Origin: Ischnura elegans
Lineage: Eukaryota; Arthropoda; Insecta; Odonata; Coenagrionidae
Length of the DNA stretch: 64,000 nt
Assembly (NCBI RefSeq): GCF_921293095.1
Contig: NC_060249.1
Span: 85,385,907-85,449,906 of the forward strand
Reading direction: 5' to 3'
In this document: piece after piece, positions 24,380 through 35,969 of the stretch
Layout of the letters: each line of letters begins with the position of its first letter
Position numbering within the stretch: position 1 is the first letter of the stretch
The notes under the pieces: generated by a model
The model's database searches: none
The model's input: the letters and a program-made list of their open reading frames with translations, nothing else
What the model was told of the DNA's origin: nothing
Made by a program: the position numbers and the translations under genes

Positions 24380-27300
24380 CTGAAAATTAAAAAATACTCT
24401 TGTATAATCAAGTTAAGAGAAGCAAGTATCTACATGATCAACCTTGAGATTGGAGGTGTAAACTGTAACACCCTTTTCCATCCCCATTGAATGTCCAAAG
24501 TGATGCACAAAGGTTAAGAAAAAGGCTTCGCAGTTCCACAAAATAAAATATATTTGCGACCGGTTTCGATACAGCGTATCATCATCTGGCAATTACAAGT
24601 ATCAGTACATAGAATTTATACCCTTGAAGGCGTTAGAGTAATTCTATGTACTGATACTTGTAATTGCCAGATGATGATACGCTGTATCGAAACCGGTCGC
24701 AAATATATTTTATTTTGTGGAACAGTGAAGTCTTTTTCTTAACCTTTGTGCATCATGAAGGAGTTCCACCATGTTATGCCAACCACCATCGCATTTTTCG
24801 AATGTCCAAAGCTCAATAATTACCATTTTATCCAGTAGCATAACTATGGTGGGGGATGACAGGATAGATCCACCCCCAAAGCCTCAGAGAAATAAAAAAA
24901 CTATTTAAAGCTATTGTCTAATTTTAACAGGTAATTACTGCATATGCTTAAAGCTAAATCTTCATTGCCAAAATTATGTAAAATGTATTTCCAGGCACGT
25001 CATTTTTCAAAAGTTTTTCCAGACCCACCGTTGCCTGAGGAGAGGGGGGTCGCCACCCCAAGCCATTCCATTCCCCCCAAAGCATATTCCTAGTTATGCC
25101 ACTGATTTTATCACTCATCTAGTTAAAATTTGGAATACCCAAGTTGGTTCTTTAATAAGCATACCCCAGGTCAAAAATATTCCATTGAGCAACGCCATGC
25201 TAATACCATAATTAAATCAAATTTTTTTGCTGCTAATGATTAAGGTACCGATGAATTTATTGAATTAAAAAATCTATAGGGGAAAAAATTTAAAAATCTT
25301 GTTGCAGCCAGAGTTGCACAATAAATGTTTGTGTATTGCGAAAGGGTGCTAGAATTTCTGGTTTTCAATTTTATACTTCAATATTTATATTGAAAACCAG
25401 TAGGACATTGTATACCTCATTTGATGCCTATCTAGATGCTTTACCAAAACGCATTAAACTTTAATGAGAAACACAAATTCCTTTTAGGTTTTTCGTTGAA
25501 ATAGCAATTGGCTTTAAGGTACATAAATTAAGTCTTTGAAAAGGAGCCAAAGTCATTGGTAAGATTATTTCAACGCGTTTAAAATAAGGGCACCCCATTA
25601 TATTTTAAATTTAAATATAAATGAATTATTATGTGTATAATGAATGGTGACTTTATTTTGCTGCAGTCCCTAATAATGCTGATTACATTCATTATTTCTT
25701 AATTTTACTCATTTTTGGGTGGCCTGGGCTACCTGCGCTCTCCCTTTATGTAAACCCCTGACTAATGGAGCCCTAAATCATAGAGATAACCCCATTTTGA
25801 ATGAATATACACCCAAAAGACCTCCCTGAGCTAATTCCAGAGATACAGCCACTCTTCCTTGGCAATATTTTTGTTTTCCAAATTAATCCTTTAGGTAGTG
25901 AAACTGCAAATCTCCATAAAGGAAAATTCAATTCCCTTATGAAGTTCGGATGATGGTTATAATAAAAGCCAAAAGTTTGACAGAAGAAATGATTTTATGT
26001 TATTATTTTTTCAACTACCATGAGCCTCCAAGAAAATCTGAAGCACGACCCTTGCCCCATGTGCCACAGTGTGGACTTGTGACTTCAACATCTTGTTCGG
26101 TAAAACCCATCCCGAAGTTCACCCTGAGAAGATGGCTTGGTGGTGTTACAGGCTAGCACACCTGACCGACAATCGGGAGATCTGGGTTTGAATCCCAGTT
26201 AAGTCAAATATTTTTTCATGGCAAACTTCATCCTTTGGTGTTTTTGGAACACACAGTATACATTCAGAATGCAACTGAACCTACCTTTGATCTGTAGTAA
26301 CTTTGTGGATAGCATCCACCAAAGCTGATGTAGTTAAATTATTCAAGTCCAAGTGGATGCCTGAACCATCATGTACAGCACGAAATATATTGAAATCTTG
26401 ATCAGCAAATACTGGGATACCAATAATTGGAACACCATGATACACAGCTTCCACACTGCTCCCCAAACCACCATGAGTTATGAAAGCCTTGGTTTTTGGA
26501 TGGGCTGAAATTGAATGATTACAATAATAGTACATAATAATACATTTATTTATCCATAGAATCAATATTACAAGCTAAAAGGATATAAGAAATTAAAAAG
26601 TTCTAATCATCATCAGATAAGCATGGAATGAATTTACACTATATCCACAATAGAACTAGCTCAACTTTGAAAATACATATATAAGTGTAAAAATGATTGT
26701 TTGAGGCGTAACTTGGTGAAAGTGATTCATTATTAAAATTAAAAAGAAGAACTTTGTGCTTTCACATTAATAATAATTCACACATTTATGACCATGGTTT
26801 CAACGTTAGATGTCATCATCAGGTGAACTCTACAGAGGTCCATCACATCCTTTTACACCAGGCTAGGAGGGGGAGGGAGGAAGGTAACTAGGTTGAATGG
26901 ATTGGTTAACAGAGAAGAGGGAGGGGGAAAGTTATATGACCAAGTTCTTTCCCCCTCCCTCTTCTCTGGTAACCGATCCGTTTAATAATAATCCGTAATA
27001 CATTAAATAATGTAAGAGTCAATGCAAAAGAACACAGGGAGAGAGTCCATAATATTGAGTATCTTCACACCTCAAAAAAACTTTTTATTGATTAATTACG
27101 AAACGTACCTAAAACAGCCTGCTGAGGTAGCCATTTCTGTAGGAGAATATTTGAGGGCATAGGATCAACTGGGGGAGTATCCAGGTCCCATTTCCAAATC
27201 ACTCGTTGAGGAATACTTTGAAAGGCTTGGGTAACAATCTTCCTCTCTTCTTCAGGAAAGCCAGCACCACTTAATACAGATCCCATAGAAAACAGTATAA

Positions 27301-30300
27301 CGCCATCTTTGCCTGATTCATCCATGAATTTCTGTAAATTCTGCAACATAAAGGAGAAAAAATTGAAATGCATGTGTACTTATTGGTTGGGTATACCTGT
27401 ATCAATCATTGGGTTGAATCATGAAGTAAGTGATATAAATTTTTAAGGGAATTCTGAATGGAAATCAATGCATTCTGTACCGGCCAGTCCCAAAATATCA
27501 TTTGCAGACCCATAGGAGGCCTTGATGTTTGACCTTGACCTTGGTGATACACAAATAAAAATCACAGCCTTCATTATATTCCTACCTTGCATACAGTAGC
27601 GGATACAGAAAAAACTCAAGGGGATGGTGCAAAAGATATCTTGAGCTACTTTTACTTTTCTCGTAATTAAAAAAAATCAAGTCACATGCAAAGCTTAAGA
27701 AAGTTTTCTGGAAACTGATTATACTCATATACAAGATAATACCATCTTATGATATAAAAAAGTTGGAATTGTAGTTAAAAAAATTTCGGTTATGCGGATG
27801 GCCCCGCAAGGGGCATGCACCCCTTATGTATCCACCACTGCTTGCATATCAAAGCACTCCCCTTTGTGTTACTCAATGACAATTATTTTATTGATTGCCT
27901 TGATGATCCTGACTTCAGACTTTTGCCTGCGGACTAAATTCAGAGGACTTAATTTTATTGTTTCATGGAATCACAATTTCAAAAATCAATGCCAAGTTTC
28001 GGGTTCTCCAGCCAAGTTTGTCGTTTATCATTGATTACAGTTTCAAAAGCCATCCTACTTTCGTCTTCAGGTCGAATGGTTGGATGTGTCGATTTTTCTC
28101 CCGCTTATATAGCACTGGCCATCCTTCCCCTGGACGCTGATTGGTCAGTACTCTGTTCCAGACGTTACTCATTAGGTAGCCATTGCCTCTGTTAATATTT
28201 GTTGTTTTGTGGGTTTCCAAGGCTTCCCTGATCTGTCTTGGATGAAATCGACTTTCTTTCGCCACTGTCTACGCTCTATCAAAGTCAATTTTGTGACCTG
28301 CCATGCTCTGCAACCATGCTCTGCAATGGCTGGCAAGTGTAGCTGTTTTTGATTTGTGGCTCTCACATGCTCCTTCATCCTTGTAACCATTCCTCGGCAT
28401 ATATTTAGGTGGCATACAGCACTGGCTTTTCTTCCCTTGGACATTATGCAGTGGTAGACGGTAGAATTAGATGCTGCCCCATTATGGTTCTTTAATAATA
28501 CCTTCTACTTCTCTTCCTCCACCTATCATCCATACTTCCATGGACAGATTAAAGGTGAGCTACCGCCACCCATTTGTGTTCTAAGCCTTTAAGTCCTCAG
28601 ACTTTTACTAGACATGTGCACCACCATGCCATGCAGCTAATGCTGGCTGAGTTACAGTGCCTCAGGCACCAATTCTTCTCATTGATGTGACTGCCACTGT
28701 GGTGTCTTCAACATAGAATTGCAGTTCATTACTTAAAATATGTTTATTTTACTCCTATTATAGTCACTTCACACTGAAATCTATGCCTCTCTTATTTATC
28801 ATGTCTGATTCAAATGATCATTGGCCATGTACATATCTATGGATGCTAATGAGCACAGGAATTTCAGGATGAAACCTATGATGCCCAAACATGTCCTTGC
28901 CTCATTCACATGATCCTTGAAACAAGTAGAAGATGTGGATCGGTTTTTTTTTACTATGTCACCATCGAAAGCTTAGATTTTAGCAGAACAAAACGGAAAA
29001 TTGTAGCAATCAAAATAACTCAGGGCATTTTCAAAAGTTAACTTGATTTGAGATCTCATGATGATGAAGGACAATGATTTAATATTAAAATTTACAGACT
29101 ATCTCCACCAAAGAAAATATCTTAAACGGAATAATGGTTTTCATTTGGATTAGAGAACTAGGATTGTTAAGGCTCTGCCTCATTTGCCTTTATCCTTGAA
29201 CATCCACAGCTTTCAAAGAAGTCAGGGACCAGTTTCTGTTTACAGACCACACATTTTACTTCTGATATCAATTTACAGAATGTTGCATGGTTAGTGATTC
29301 TTATGCTTATCATTAACCTTATAAAAAGCAAGCTAAATTTGTTATACAACCAGTCAAGAGGGGTTTTTATTAACAAGTGAACTTTGGCAAAAAAATGACA
29401 TTTAATTAATCGCTGAAATATGATTATTTTACTTTTGTATGGATCTTAAAATTAACAATATTTTTATTAATTATATTTTATTGCCACATGTATATTACAA
29501 ATTAAAATAAATATAAGGATATATTTAAAATATATAATTCCTGGTGAAATTCTTAATTTTGTAAATGATGTTAAATATACCCCCTTTTGACATTTAAAGG
29601 ATGAAGCAATGATTTTATAATTTCTGTTATCAATCTTTTATCCCTTCTCTGGATAATAAAATTTTACAACATACATACTTTTCTTACCTCGGGAAGAGAT
29701 TGAGAGGATGCGATGTGGAGTCCACCCAAATGAATGACATTTGGTTGATTTGCTTTAGGATAATCAATACTTGGATCAGAGTTTACTAAAACCAAACTCA
29801 AATTTTTATCCATGTCCGACATCTTTGGAATATCTTCACCCAAATACATCTGAATGAGTGTATCTAACTTAGGGTAGTAGACCCACTCACGATGCAATGT
29901 GAGGGCAATTGAAAATACTGTATTGTAAAATCTCTCCTTAAAATTCATACGATTAGTGTAGGGCAGATATATATTCGGATAATAAGACCACTGAGGTGGG
30001 TTCCTAACAGCATGCTCAACCCAAGGAAGGAGACTAGCTGAGGATATTAGGATTCTTGGAATGGAAAGTATGTGTGCAAATGGAACGGCACATTCATACA
30101 TTAACGTTCCAGTTATCAAAACATCAAAAGGATTTTCCTCTGCTTCAGCAAGAACCTGCATGACGGCTGGTGATTTTAAAAAGTTTTCACATGTCACCAA
30201 TCCACACTCATGTAGTTTAAATCCTAGTAAGTGCTCCTTTCTTTGTCTCTTCTCCTCTAGAAAATCAGGAAATGCATCGAATATTTCTGATGTGAATAGT

Positions 30301-30524
30301 GTTTCTTGGACCAAATTGCCATAATCATTCCCTAAAACTTTGTCATAAGACACTATTCTTATGGTGTGGTTATTTTTTACTAAGCCTTGCAGAAGGCTTC
30401 TGTAAAATATGGCATGACTTTTTGCAGTGAATGGGGAGAGAAAAAGAATCCTTGAAGCTAATACTGGCTGCTGTTCCAAGGAACAAATCCAGATCAAAAG
30501 AAGAATGAGGGCTCTGTGGAACAT
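24091..30524 (-). CDS. UGT: UDP-glycosyltransferase, complete four-exon gene (525 aa)
   Basis: The gene encodes a membrane-bound enzyme that transfers a sugar from a UDP-sugar (UDP-glucose in most insects) to small lipophilic acceptors in the endoplasmic reticulum lumen, a detoxification and pigment/hormone conjugation role in the family. Exons are 30524-29688, 27340-27109, 26504-26285 and 24379-24091. All borders are GT-AG, with phases 0, 1 and 2, and lengths 837+232+220+289 sum to 526 codons including the stop, the usual insect UGT length. Landmarks: signal peptide (residues 1-23), His37 in the position of the catalytic base, potential N-glycosylation at N52 and N241, the complete family signature from F364 to Q392 with THGG and DQ, a transmembrane helix at about 485-505, and a lysine-rich cytosolic tail ending in K521-x-K523-x-x, an ER-retrieval pattern. 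Odd: Gly139 sits where most relatives have the catalytic Asp. No other UGT copy is seen in the window. Confidence 0.93.
24501..24755. repeat. Foldback element with 116-bp arms in UGT intron 3
   Basis: Arms 24501-24616 and 24640-24755 are almost perfectly complementary and separated by only 23 bases. Landmarks are CGACCGGTTTCGATACAGCG on the left and its inverse on the right, plus GATGATGATACGC. No obvious duplication flanks it. CCGGTTTCG-type sequence with a nearby ATCATCATCTGG is common in arthropod repeats. Transcripts across it would form a long hairpin in either orientation. Confidence 0.9.
24833..25104 (+). mobile_element. hAT-like MITE, family A, in UGT intron 3
   Basis: It starts CAGTAGCATAACTATGG, ends TAGTTATGCCACTG, and is flanked by perfect ATTTTATC octamers (24825-24832 and 25105-25112). 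The interior shares AAAGCCTCAGAGAAATA-type and TGTATTTCCAGGCA sequence with 6349-6606. Confidence 0.88.
26130..26235 (+). mobile_element. tRNA-derived SINE fragment in UGT intron 3
   Basis: The sequence GGCTTGGTGGTGTTACAGGC is an A-box-like arm, CTGACCGACAATCGGGAG folds like an anticodon arm, and TGGGTTTGAATCCCA is a good B-box and T-arm. There is no proper acceptor stem, so it is a SINE head, not a tRNA gene. It lies antisense to the UGT gene, close to exon 3. Confidence 0.6.
26285..26504 (-). CDS. UGT: UGT exon 3: UGT signature motif
   Basis: Residues 357-430 (both end codons split). The acceptor is CAATTTCAG. The exon carries HPKTKAFITHGG, EAVYHGVPIIG and PVFADQ, which together satisfy the UGT family signature. 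D391 and Q392 are the residues expected to bind the donor sugar. The donor is CAAAG|GTAGGT, phase 2. The upstream intron (27108-26505) has the hairpin at 26899-26980 and otherwise nothing recognisable. Confidence 0.92.
26899..26980. repeat. Inverted repeat in UGT intron 2
   Basis: GGATTGGTTAACAGAGAAGA with a following GGGAGGGGGAAAG is mirrored by CTTTCCCCCTCCC and TCTTCTCTGGTAACCGATCC about 14 bases further on. Each arm is about 33 bases with few mismatches. A GTTTCAACGTTAGATGTCAT segment just upstream resembles a retroelement tail. Confidence 0.6.
27109..27340 (-). CDS. UGT: UGT exon 2
   Basis: Residues 280-356 plus one base. The acceptor TTATGTTGCAG precedes AATTTACAG. The exon starts NLQKFMDES and contains GVILFSMGSVL, IPQRVIWKW and LLQKWLPQQAVL, all standard UGT C-terminal-domain blocks that hold the UDP-sugar. 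The donor is TTAG|GTACGT, phase 1. The first intron (29687-27341) carries a Penelope-like fragment and a MITE. Confidence 0.92.
27594..27840. mobile_element. hAT-like MITE in UGT intron 1
   Basis: The 247-bp element starts CAGTAGCGGATACAG, ends TGTATCCACCACTG, and has perfect octamers CTTGCATA on both sides (27586-27593 and 27841-27848). It is non-coding. Confidence 0.88.
28035..28444 (-). pseudogene. Penelope-like element remnant (GIY-YIG endonuclease end)
   Basis: Two overlapping minus-strand frames together resemble the C-terminal endonuclease of Penelope-like retroelements. The first has RMKEHVRATNQ followed by LPAIAEH, the second has RFHPRQIREALETHKTTN, INRGNGY and NVWNRVL. In the family, the order is 'TRxKEH...SAxAEH...R..REAxEI...N.N...G..LS..W', which fits here. 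The change of frame between the parts shows it is broken. It is not part of the UGT although it lies in its first intron. Confidence 0.65.
28450..29660. other. Rest of UGT intron 1, nothing recognised
   Basis: AT-rich sequence without bounded repeats or exons. The 69-codon minus-strand frame at 29376-29167 has several cysteines but no matching domain and no needed place in the UGT protein. Confidence 0.35.
29688..30524 (-). CDS. UGT: UGT exon 1: signal peptide and acceptor-binding domain
   Basis: This encodes residues 1-279. The ATG at 30524 is followed by a hydrophobic signal sequence. The segment ILFLSPFTAKSHAIFYRSL contains the presumed catalytic His37. The stretch FDVLITGTLMYEC (133-145) aligns with the region that normally carries the catalytic Asp. 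The exon ends in ...LPE at a GAG|GTAAGA donor (GT at 29687-29686), phase 0. Just upstream, TTTCTTTGCAG (ending at 30535) is a good splice acceptor ten bases before the ATG, so the 5' untranslated region is probably split by an intron. That start is supported because the signal peptide begins there. Confidence 0.92.
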
Positions 30525-30870
30525 TTTCTGGCGCCTGCAAAGAAAATATTATTTCTTAAATAATAATATAAAAAGCAGTAATGCAAACACATAAATTGAT
30601 TTAAATGTCAATATTACAGTTAATCTTTTTGTAATGTTAAGGCAGCAGTTCCTGCCAGGTGTGTACATTATTTTGATGGAGCTTTTCTCTTTTGCAAAGG
30701 CTATAGCCGATAGCAGGGAGAAAGGAGGTAGCCAAGGTGCTCAAAACCATCCCTTGAAATTTTTAGGGGTTTAGTCATCAATTACCCCCTCTTCAAATAA
30801 CCCTGGAGCTATGAAATATTTTTTGGGTCGTTTAGTTGGAGGAGATACACTGTGGGCCATATTTCCATAT

Positions 30871-31114
30871 CAGTGGCGTAGCCAGGAATTTCGTTCGGGG
30901 GGATCCAAACCAGGGGGGGAAATTTTTTAAAAACAGGGTACTAAGTAGAGGGTTTTTAACTAATTTTAACCCTTTTCATAATCGAAAAAACTTCATTTGC
31001 TTAGAAATATTATGTAAATTTTCAATATTTTATTTTCTTTCATGAACGAAAAATAATTGTGTTTTTATATTTTGGGGGGGTCCAGACCCCCAGACCCCCC
31101 TGGCTACGCTACTG
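30871..31114 (+). mobile_element. hAT-like MITE, family B, upstream of UGT
   Basis: It starts CAGTGGCGTAGCCAGG, ends CCTGGCTACGCTACTG, and is flanked by TTCCATAT and CTCCATAT (7 of 8 identical). The subterminal parts are G-rich then C-rich and the core is AT-rich. It lies about 350 bases upstream of the UGT start codon, so it could affect the promoter or the untranslated first exon. Confidence 0.85.
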
Positions 31115-31890
31115 CTCCATATCTCACAAACATATTATTGAAGTTCAGACCCCTATGATTCCTCAGTCACTATGGCCTTGTCCTAAAGTATACCGTCAAC
31201 CAATGAGCCCCAAATATATTTCTTTCCAAGGCCTGTGTGTTTGTATGTATGTGTGTGGAGCCAAAACTGCTCGTATGAGGATCACTCTAGTGTCCACCCA
31301 CTTCAGGGTACATCTGTACAGCATTCGAAGTCATGAGTTGTCCAGAGCATCTGACAACAGGGCAAACTCGCAGCCAATCGGAGTATTGCCTAAAAGTTTC
31401 TGTAGTTAAAAAAAGGAGCATTTTTGACCTGAATATTATCAGTAATTTTGGTTTCTATTGGCATCAGCTATCCAGGTTTAAAATTTCGTGACATAATTTT
31501 TCTCAACCCGGTATATAGCACCCCGTGTGTATAGGGAGGCATAGGGAGTTAGGAAGGACATTGGTTGTTTTCCTCTGCACCAATGACTTATCCTTTAATA
31601 TACCCACACACTGTGTTTATAATTAAAGTGCATCAAACGATAAACTCATTTCATTCTCCGATGAAAGCAACACATATATACTAACAACAGCAACAATCGC
31701 TGTTGTCCCCAGTGGAGATATAGCAAGCCCTCTTGGATGGTGTAGTGGACAAAGTCAATACATATGTACTTAAGATGGGATGTTAAGCCTGACTGCCTTA
31801 GCATCTCTCATTTAGATTAGTCTGATGCTAATGCTGGCTTTTTGTCTATCCTTTCTACCTTTCTTCATGGTGGAAACAACCCGAGCTATC
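31115..31890. other. Gene-free stretch
   Basis: No exon or bounded repeat was recognised. A GTGTGTTTGTATGTATGTGTG run near 31232 is a short simple repeat. Confidence 0.35.
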
Positions 31891-31894
31891 AGAC

Positions 31895-32310
31895 ACCTCC
31901 TTCAAGTTCCATGCTATGTCATCTATGAATGTTGGCTACAGCCAATGTGCATTTTCACACGTAAAAGACCTAACAACGCCTCTTGCTGGCATGGATTTTT
32001 CAACGCAAATGAATGGACATCAGATTAAGCTTATACAAGGGAAGGAAAGTGACCACTGAGGTAGCAATGGTTGCAGGTATCTAGACCCTGCATGAGACCA
32101 AGTTTAGCAAGACCTTAGTGCCACTCCTTGGCAATTGGAAATCCTTTTACTCAATTATGATCCTCCTCACAGCTGGAATCCATTGTAAAATGGTCATATT
32201 TTCATTGGTTTTTGCAAAGAAAATTTTTGCTGCATACTTTCCATATTTTTAAATGAATTCTTTGTTTTTTATGTCCATAAGCAATTTTTAAATGAAATTT
32301 TAGCACAACC
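31895..32310 (+). repeat. Dispersed repeat F, copy 1
   Basis: This 415-base segment resembles 46895-47305 throughout, though diverged. Shared words include GGCATGGATTTTTCAA, AGTGACCACTGAGGTA, CTTGGCAATTGG and AAATGAAATTTTAGCA. It has no coding capacity, and its ends are undefined. Confidence 0.7.
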
Positions 32311-32754
32311 CATAGAGTGTGGGAACGTTTTTATACATTTTGCATGCCGACTGCATGCATACATTTACATGCATTTACCCAATGCATTGCATGCATTTAC
32401 CCAAAATGTTTATTGCTACCTTGATATCTTGCACTAGGGCACATTCCTACCATAAGGATCACTAAGGGGCTTAACTCTAACAGACCAGCCCTCACGGCAG
32501 GGGGTGCTTCCTGCACAGGGGGTCTCTTCTGCATTGGCTGGCAGCTAAAATCGTGAACTCCCGCAGCCTAAGGGTTAAAGTCTTAATAACTTGAGTTAAC
32601 TAACTTTGTTATTATTTTGCCACTGCGTCGAAACTAGTTACACCGTGAGAATAAATTGGTGGATAAATACATAGTTTTTTTGTTTTCTTTTCATTTAACA
32701 CATTCTGGGCAAAGTACATACATCAATTGACGTGGTCCTGTCCAAGCCGAGATA

Positions 32755-32780
32755 CAGAGCATGTCAATTGACATGCTCTG
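32755..32780. repeat. Perfect 26-bp palindrome
   Basis: A dyad centred between 32767 and 32768 (half-site CAGAGCATGTCAA) is perfectly symmetric with no spacer. The function is unknown. Confidence 0.85.
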
Positions 32781-34540
32781 CTGGTCGGCCCTTTTTCTGC
32801 CTCAGTATGTGACTAATATCCACTTCAGAGTCTTTCGATCATGTGTATGGCCTTCAGCAAGCTTCCCTCTTTTGAACCATGTGTGCCATTTGTAAAAAAC
32901 AGTATTTGAACGGAAGTTATGGTGCGGAAACCTCCCTCTATTTTTCTTTCTTATTCTAACGACCAATTTTGACGACTTTAATGAAAGTCGGGTCACATTG
33001 AATGTGTAAATGAACTTCCACAAAGTTGAGCCGAAGACTATAGACATAATAAAGGTACTTATTTTAATTCATGCTGATGCCCTCAAATATTGCACAATCT
33101 ACCACCATGATTGCACTGAAAGGTATATGCAGTAGTAACTTCATTAAAGTTGTACCCTGCAGCTATACGTACGCTTATCTCAGGAATTGTAGAAATAATC
33201 TGTGTGTGAATATGTACCCACAGGCTGACTAAGAATCACATCTTTTAAATAAGGTAATTTTGTGGTAGCATGATAATGCTCTCAAAAATTGTGCAGGGCA
33301 CCGCCTAGAAAAAACTGACAGGTGACTCAACCCAGTGACTCAAGTACAGATGAACTTATGCATATACTTCCTGAATGGATGCAACTGTCTGAGTAAAATT
33401 AAGACCTCCAGACTAAGAGGGCATGTACCTGCCTATTTGATCCCAAATAATGCTCAACCATGACATTCTCTAATAGAGGGAGTTGCTTGCCTATGCCCTC
33501 ATCCCCTCTTTTTCCTTGCTTAGCTAAGGCCAAGAAAAATCTAACTGTTAAAATGAAAAAACAAATTCAGACCAATGCTTCGTTAGCAATAGGTTTATTG
33601 ATATCAGCACATAAAGATCCTCAGCAAAACACACTCACTTTAGATAAAAAGGTGAGCTCTACGGCCTCAAGGTCAACTGGGGAAAGAAACACTCCAATGG
33701 CCGTAACAAGGGACCTCGTCACAGGTATAAACAAAACACTGTGTGGTATGCTGGAATGGGAAGATTCACAGCAGTGAACAACCCCAGCCTCTCAACCGGA
33801 AACCATTCACTAACACTCGTTCAACAGTGAAGAAACCTTCGCGAGGTTTTTGCGGGACCTCGCTAAGGTTGCTTCAGTTAAGGAAACACACACACAATCA
33901 ATCACAGGCACAACACTTACTCCGTGGGTTATACTCTGGGAGAATTTGCTCGAAAATGAGCGATGGAACTGCCACCTGGACGGGAGAAGCATACCGGTTT
34001 CGGAATCAAAGATTCCCTTCCCAACGCAACTGGGGTTTAAACTTCACTTCAACAAGGTTGAGTGATCAAAAAACAATAGACACTGCTGAAATATTTAGCT
34101 AGGGAGGGAGGGGGGGGGGGGAATGGTGTTGGTGTGATCTGTGTGATTTATGGCCTACAGCCTGATAGAGTGTGAGAGAGATTACATACCAATGATGATA
34201 AAATTGAAGCATTCTTGGCATCAAAATTGTATGAAATTTGATGAATGGATTGCCCTAGGTAATTAGACTCTAAATTGTAATCTATCAATTGGTATAGCCA
34301 GAATTTATATACAGTCCTCCTATAGTGCGAGTGGGGCACCATAAGTCTTTATGGCCCAGACTAGTGGATCCCAAATGGCTTATATCCATGATATCACCGT
34401 TGAGGAAGGTCCCTGCTTCTACTTCCATCCCTACCATCTCGTTACACTCTGTTCAAGGAGAAACAAACAGTCAAAATAAAAAAGATTAGGCTAAGGCTTA
34501 ATAAGAAATAAATTTGCCAACATTGTCAAAAAAATACATG
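32781..34540. other. Gene-free stretch with unassigned repetitive sequence
   Basis: 33,580-34,080 has a richer composition and overlapping open frames (for example 33460-33777, 33743-34102), but none resembles a known protein. It could be a fragment of an LTR or another long element. A run of purines and 12 Gs lies at 34103-34122. Confidence 0.3.
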
Positions 34541-34547
34541 CATGTCA

Positions 34548-34796
34548 ATACCTCCACTGCAAAAACGCTCAACAATCGCCGACCGAATCAAATCTACTCA
34601 TCTAGTAGCCCAACAATACGAGTCCGCTCTGCTGGCAGTGCCCGGAGCATAACCACTCATCTCCTATTCTCCAAGCTTGGAAGTGAGCATTTATGCTCCG
34701 GCTACTGCCAGCAGGAGCGGATTCGTAGCGTTGGGCTACTGGATGAGTGGATTTGATTCAGTCGGCGATCGTTGAGCGTTTTTGCAGTGGAGGTAT
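34548..34796. repeat. Foldback element with about 105-bp arms
   Basis: Arms 34548-34652 and 34691-34796 are complementary along nearly their full length, with a 38-base loop. The left arm starts ATACCTCCACTGCAAAAACG and ends GCCCGGAGCATAA, and the right arm is the inverse with a few differences. The arms extend weakly outward (CATGTCA versus TCGATGT). Non-coding. Open frames across it are by-products of the symmetry. Confidence 0.88.
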
Positions 34797-34799
34797 CGA

Positions 34800-35969
34800 T
34801 GTTAAATAAGGTACTTTTAAGGATGTAATAATAATAAAATAATGTATGGATAGGATGTAATAAATGTAATAATATAGGATGTAATAATAAAATTTGAGGA
34901 TGTGATAATCTCAAAAATGGCATCCTTCACTGAGACACAAAATAACCTTTTCCTGCCGGGTACTTACAATTGGAAAAGGTTTTCCGTCCTATGAGTAGCA
35001 TGAGAATATTTTAAATCTCTCTGTGTAGAACTCTTTTTTGGGATGGAGTTACCCTGGTATTTTTGTCCCTCAGATTTGGGACCCAGCTCAACATACCCCG
35101 CCTCCAGTGCACGTCCCTTACCCCGGCCACTGGACTACACCTGCTGACCTATCATAGCACGAATCCACGGTCAACCTGTTGCTTTACCAGTATTTTTTTC
35201 AACCAAACATTATATTTGATTTTCAATAATTTACTCTTTTAAAAGATTTACTAACATTTTTTAAGCATTCTGGAATTTTAAATGGATTTCCAGCATTAAT
35301 AACAACAAAGTTAGTAAATAAAGTTAGTAACACTATAAGTTTGGAAGTCCGTTATTTTTATATATTTTTGTATAAATTTCTTTTAAAAATTGCTTTCACA
35401 CAGAAAAAATGAAGAATTCATTTCATAGTATTAAAAAAATTGTGGTATGCAACAAAATGTATCATCGAAAAAACTATTGACAACATAACCACTTCGCAAC
35501 TGATTCCTGCGGAGAGGATGATCATAAATGAGTGGGAGGGTCAGGCTTTATTGCATAGGGAGTGGCCCTAAGGACTCGCTTAGCTGGGTCCCAAGCCAGG
35601 CCTGAATGCATTAGACAATTGCTACCACAGCAGTCACTTCCCTTCCCTCGCATCTGCCAGAGCCAATGTCCGCTCGTTTGCATTGAAAAATCCACGACAG
35701 CTATACCTGACATCAGGTGTTATACGTTTGAAAACTCCCGTCGGCTCCACCTGATATCCGGCACCAAAGGGTTAAAAGAATTTGGTTCATGGAAGGAAAA
35801 TATAAGTTGCAACACTAAACCTGATATTGCCCTTTTAGCTATTCCCTCATATGTTTAAAATAAAAAAATACAAAATTTGCTCTCACATTTCATGTGTTGG
35901 TGGTAAGTACGTCATCATAGTTTTGGTTCAGTTACTCAATCATGAAGATCACTTCACCAGGGGAAGGGA
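34800..35969. other. Gene-free stretch with short GGATGTAATAA repeats
   Basis: Four copies of GGATGTAATAA/GGATGTGATAA-like words lie between 34818 and 34906. The remainder is AT-rich, with a somewhat GC-richer part at 35530-35780 that has no recognisable protein. Confidence 0.35.

Noticed and set aside
26130..26200. Possible tRNA gene in UGT intron 3
   Set aside because: Only the anticodon arm and T-arm are intact; the A-box arm and acceptor stem are poor.
32802..33047. 81-codon frame with a WHTWFKRGKLAEG segment, reminiscent of mariner transposases
   Set aside because: The resemblance is a handful of residues, with no DDE motif and no inverted ends found.
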